Assembly (NCBI GenBank): GCA_019454915.1
Contig: JACFNM010000205.1
Coordinates: 1 to 7,542 of the forward strand
DNA: 7,542 nt
Source of the DNA: Chitinophagaceae bacterium
GTDB taxonomy: Bacteria > Bacteroidota > Bacteroidia > Chitinophagales > Chitinophagaceae
Direction: 5' to 3'
Below, one piece after another: positions 5,143 to 7,542 of the stretch. Positions within the stretch are counted from its first letter, which is position 1; every line of letters begins with the position of its first letter. The notes under the pieces were generated by a model. It was not told the DNA's origin, did no database searches, and saw nothing but the letters and a program-made list of their open reading frames with translations. A program made the position numbers and the translations under genes.

Positions 5143-7104
5143 TCAATACACCGGTAAATCCTTGAATATTCCCTTTACCTGGCCTTCGTATTTCCCGGTA
5201 ATGGTTCTGGTCATAGCATCACCTATTTTTACAGGATTATTTCCTTCAGTTTTGATTCCCATTACAAAATAACCACTGGCTTTCCCATCCTTCAGAGATT
5301 CAATTACCAGTTTGCATCCATCAGATGGAGCAGGAGGATCAAAACCCAGCCCACTATTATAATATTTTGATTCGTGCTGATTAGAAATGAATGGAGCAAA
5401 TGATGAAATATATGGTTTTTGTGCTTTACCGTAAAGAAGTACTGCCTCAGTTTGTGTTATTGTAGGCAATTCTTTCTTCCCATAATAAGGATTTTTGGCG
5501 TTCTGCACCTCAAAAAGATAAGTGCCGGGCTCTAACCTTCCCCCAACCGGTTTTATGGTGATTTTCATAAAATTCTCCTTACTGTTTCCTTCTTCCTTGC
5601 TGGCTGCAAGCACATAGGTCTCCTTTGGTCCTTTCATAAATTGAGCATATGGAAGGGTGGTGTTCAGAATAGCCGATTGCAGAGACATACTTCCTGGTTC
5701 ATTGTTCAGATGGGCTGTTTCACTGTTCTTTGAAGTAGTTGTAGCAGTTGCCTTTCCTGATGAAGGAGTAGACGTTCCGGTGGTACCTTTAGTCGTTTTA
5801 TAGTTATCCGCTTCCGGTTTGAAAATGAATTCCACTCTCCGGTTTTGCGCTTTACCTTCTGCTGTTTTATTATCTGCTATAGGTTGCGATTCCCCGCGGC
5901 CTTCCGTATTCAGTTTTGAAGCATCAATACCATATTCTTTTACCAGCAGATCTTTAACAGCATCTGCCCGCTGCTGCGACAGTTTCAAATTGAGCGCGTC
6001 ATCACCGTCAGAATCGGTATGGCCTACAATCTTGACCGGGCCTGAAGCACCTTTGATCACTTTGCTGATATCGAACAATGCACCCAGGCTTTCGGGTTTC
6101 ATCTTAGCAGTACCGCTGTAGAAGAGCAGATTGCTGACGATTTTACCACCATCGAATTCTGCACGGGTATCCGGAACATCTTTTGCGATGCGGATATTGC
6201 TTACGAAAAACTTTGAATTGGTATTATAATGTCCTTTAAATCCAAGGAGGTTGGGGATAACCTCCGGATTGATGGCGCTGTTGATGTCGAGATATTTCTT
6301 CTCATTCATCCAGAAACGGAGCCTCTTACCCTGCACACAAAAACTCATGTGTAATGGCTTCAGGAAATTGACTTTGATATCTCTGTCACTTGAGAATTTG
6401 GTTTTACTTCCCGGCTTGCCGGTAGCAACATTCCTATAGCTTGTCAACTCGTACATTGTCCCATCCTTCTTATTGATTCCAAAATATAATTCGATGGCAT
6501 CACCCCTGTATATTTCGTTTAACAGAGATTCATCACTTACCATTTTTCCACCTGAATTGCCGAGGTAGATGTACAATTGTTCAGATTGACCTTCCATTCC
6601 GGGTTCCATGAAAATATCAAACTCTATGGTGAAATTATCGCCCCAGCTTTGTTTTTTACTGCGGACAATATTCACCGCTCCACCCTTGGGCTCCAGTGTG
6701 ATCCATTTTCCCTCTAATCCTTCTATCTCTACTACTTCCGACATATTGGTAGTCATCCATCCTTCCGGAGTTTCGCCAATATTGTCTTTTTCAAAATTGT
6801 CGTAATACAGGATGGTATTACCGGGAATAAAATCAAACTTGCTGTACACTTTGTAGGAGCCTGTGTTGACAGATTGAGTTGTAGCTACCGGCTTATTTTC
6901 GGATTTATCATCAGGGCCAGATGGGTCGTTCTGTTCAGTTTTGCCGGAAGGTTTATCCGCAGGTTTTGCAGGTTTGTCTGCCGGTTTATCTATAGCCTCC
7001 TCGACCGCCCTATTGACTTTATCTTTTAATTTTTTAATAAGCTGTGCCTGGGGTGACTGGATGTAAATAAAACTACAGGCAATAAAAAGGAATACTGTCT
7101 TCAT
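5143..7104 (-). CDS. Exported OmpA-domain protein with LamG-like N-terminal region and extra C-terminal domain
   Basis: Starting at the ATG 7102-7104 the protein has 653 residues and a signal peptide (MKTVFLFIACSFIYIQSPQA). An in-frame ATG at 7134 would place ten polar residues before it, so it is rejected. A Lys-rich amphipathic helix (about 21-40) and a KPADKPAKPADKP linker follow. Residues about 90-310 (ILYYDNFEKDNIGETPEGW, FTIEFDIFMEPG, LRFWMNEKKYLD) resemble a concanavalin/LamG-like sandwich. Residues about 316-430 are an OmpA C-terminal domain: GHTDSDGDD and LSQQRADAV contain D364 and R379, matching by position the E. coli OmpA Asp271/Arg286 pair that binds peptidoglycan diaminopimelate, then NRRVEFIFK. 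A Thr/Ser linker (about 435-465) leads to about 180 unassigned residues ending FKDLPVY. OmpA domains usually end their proteins; this one is internal. It probably sits in the outer membrane or periplasm, tethered to peptidoglycan. The target of the flanking domains is unknown. Confidence 0.93.
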   Translation of the reverse strand: MKTVFLFIACSFIYIQSPQAQLIKKLKDKVNRAVEEAIDKPADKPAKPADKPSGKTEQNDPSGPDDKSENKPVATTQSVNTGSYKVYSKFDFIPGNTILYYDNFEKDNIGETPEGWMTTNMSEVVEIEGLEGKWITLEPKGGAVNIVRSKKQSWGDNFTIEFDIFMEPGMEGQSEQLYIYLGNSGGKMVSDESLLNEIYRGDAIELYFGINKKDGTMYELTSYRNVATGKPGSKTKFSSDRDIKVNFLKPLHMSFCVQGKRLRFWMNEKKYLDINSAINPEVIPNLLGFKGHYNTNSKFFVSNIRIAKDVPDTRAEFDGGKIVSNLLFYSGTAKMKPESLGALFDISKVIKGASGPVKIVGHTDSDGDDALNLKLSQQRADAVKDLLVKEYGIDASKLNTEGRGESQPIADNKTAEGKAQNRRVEFIFKPEADNYKTTKGTTGTSTPSSGKATATTTSKNSETAHLNNEPGSMSLQSAILNTTLPYAQFMKGPKETYVLAASKEEGNSKENFMKITIKPVGGRLEPGTYLFEVQNAKNPYYGKKELPTITQTEAVLLYGKAQKPYISSFAPFISNQHESKYYNSGLGFDPPAPSDGCKLVIESLKDGKASGYFVMGIKTEGNNPVKIGDAMTRTITGKYEGQVKGIFKDLPVY

Positions 7105-7418
7105 TGTCGTTATTTTTGGGGTGAAGGAGTACATTAATTTTTTGTTTGGGTCTGATTAATGCTGTTTAAATGCCTCTACAAAGATGTTTTACGTATCCAG
7201 AAGAAGCAATCACCAAAAAGAGGGAAAAAAGAAGCAATCATTCCCCTTTTTGGGGGAGTAATTAATGATATAATTTTGTTAATCGAAACTGTGTTTTTGG
7301 GCAGTCGGGGGTTTATTCATAACCGTTTTTATAGATTACTGCTTTCGGGTGGCTGGAGAGTTTTGGGTGCCTGCGTGACATTGTTACCGTGCTGATCGTT
7401 CAATGCGTCATAGTTTAG
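7105..7418. other. 314-bp intergenic region upstream of the OmpA-domain gene
   Basis: This gap lies between the M48 peptidase stop and the OmpA-domain start and should hold the promoter of the latter. Read on the minus strand, CATCTTTG at 7179-7186 differs from the Bacteroidota -7 consensus TAnnTTTG by one base and would give a leader of about 70 nt, but no good -33 TTTG stands at the right spacing, so this is weak. The gap also holds hairpin element copy B (7207-7273) and a 12-bp direct repeat AAGAAGCAATCA at 7201-7212 and 7229-7240. The plus-strand frame at 7159-7395 looks noncoding. Confidence 0.5.
7207..7273. repeat. CAATCACC...TCCCC/GGGGA hairpin element, copy B
   Basis: The element starts with CAATCACC, A5, GAGGGAAA and ends with ATTAATGATATAA, matching the flanks of copy A at 2953-3015 in direct orientation. 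Its stem-loop at 7242-7257 is TCCCC, a T-rich loop, GGGGA. The 18-mer at 7242-7259 is the exact reverse complement of the corresponding 18-mer in copy A, so the hairpin top is flipped relative to its flanks. It could reduce readthrough from the M48 gene, but the T-rich stretch on the minus strand starts about 10 nt after the stem, so termination is only a possibility. Confidence 0.55.
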
Positions 7419-7542
7419 TCAGTGGGTATTCGTAGCCAGATAGTACTTCGCCTTAATTTCCGGTATCAGTCCGGATAAGATTTTTATCCTCTTTTCATCC
7501 GAAGGATGGGTAGATAAAAATTCGGGTATTCTGTTCTGGTTG
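7419..7542 (-). CDS. M48-family metallopeptidase, C-terminal 40 residues (5' part outside window)
   Basis: On the minus strand, the frame entering at the window edge encodes 40 residues and stops at TGA 7419-7421. It contains PEFLSTHPSDEKRIKIL followed by LIPEIKAKYY. The sequence F-L-S-T-H-P-S-D-E-x-R-I is the characteristic C-terminal motif of M48 zinc metallopeptidases of the periplasmic or lipoprotein type (Oma1/LoiP/BepA relatives), followed in that family by a short LP-x-x-K-x-Y tail. The HExxH zinc site would lie upstream, outside the window, so activity cannot be judged. These enzymes take part in envelope protein quality control, which fits the neighbouring envelope genes, but no functional link is shown. 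The 314-nt gap to the OmpA-domain gene suggests separate transcription. Confidence 0.85.
   Translation of the reverse strand, partial: NQNRIPEFLSTHPSDEKRIKILSGLIPEIKAKYYLATNTH

Noticed and set aside
7105..7134. Upstream ATG of the OmpA-domain protein at 7134
   Set aside because: It adds MYSFTPKITT before a standard signal peptide beginning MKTVFLF; the ATG at 7104 has an A-rich leader and gives a normal export signal.
7159..7395. 78-residue plus-strand frame
   Set aside because: It runs through hairpin element B and the presumed promoter region of the OmpA-domain gene on the opposite strand, and the translation has no recognisable features.

Overview
The window looks like a chromosomal segment from a Bacteroidota bacterium, possibly a Chitinophagaceae or Sphingobacteriia relative; that lineage guess is inference. 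The signs are AT-rich DNA, start codons preceded by A-rich leaders rather than clear Shine-Dalgarno sequences, several exported proteins whose signal peptides end in -AQ, an OmpA-domain envelope protein, a GxxExxY protein, and palindromic intergenic repeats built on CCACCAAG/GCACCAAG.

Every gene I can support lies on the minus strand, so transcription runs from the high to the low coordinate. In that order: the C-terminus of an M48-family metallopeptidase (7419-7542, cut by the window edge); a 314-bp gap with a small G/C hairpin element; a 653-residue exported protein with an internal OmpA domain (5143-7104); a 215-bp gap almost filled by two palindromic repeats (R4, R3); a 420-residue exported protein of unknown function (3665-4927); an 842-bp gap with no convincing gene, but a possible decayed plus-strand ORF and two small palindromes; a 449-residue exported protein ending in a lipocalin-like segment (1473-2822); a degenerate repeat (R2); a 355-residue lipoprotein made of seven similar repeats, probably a seven-bladed beta-propeller (293-1360); repeat R1; and the N-terminus of a GxxExxY protein of the PD-(D/E)XK-like family (1-177, cut by the window edge).

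Four consecutive genes encode exported proteins and are probably cell-envelope or surface components. Two of them share a Lys-rich amphipathic segment just after the signal peptide. Nothing in the sequence shows that they act in one pathway.

The most notable structure is the dispersed palindrome family. The complete arms are 34 nt long and built from three 8-nt units plus one 10-nt unit. Copies start 5-14 nt after the stop codons of three genes, one copy carries a nested perfect hairpin, and one lies just upstream of the GxxExxY gene. A link between this nuclease-like protein and the repeats, loosely like REP elements and their RAYT proteins, is a testable hypothesis and is not shown by this window.
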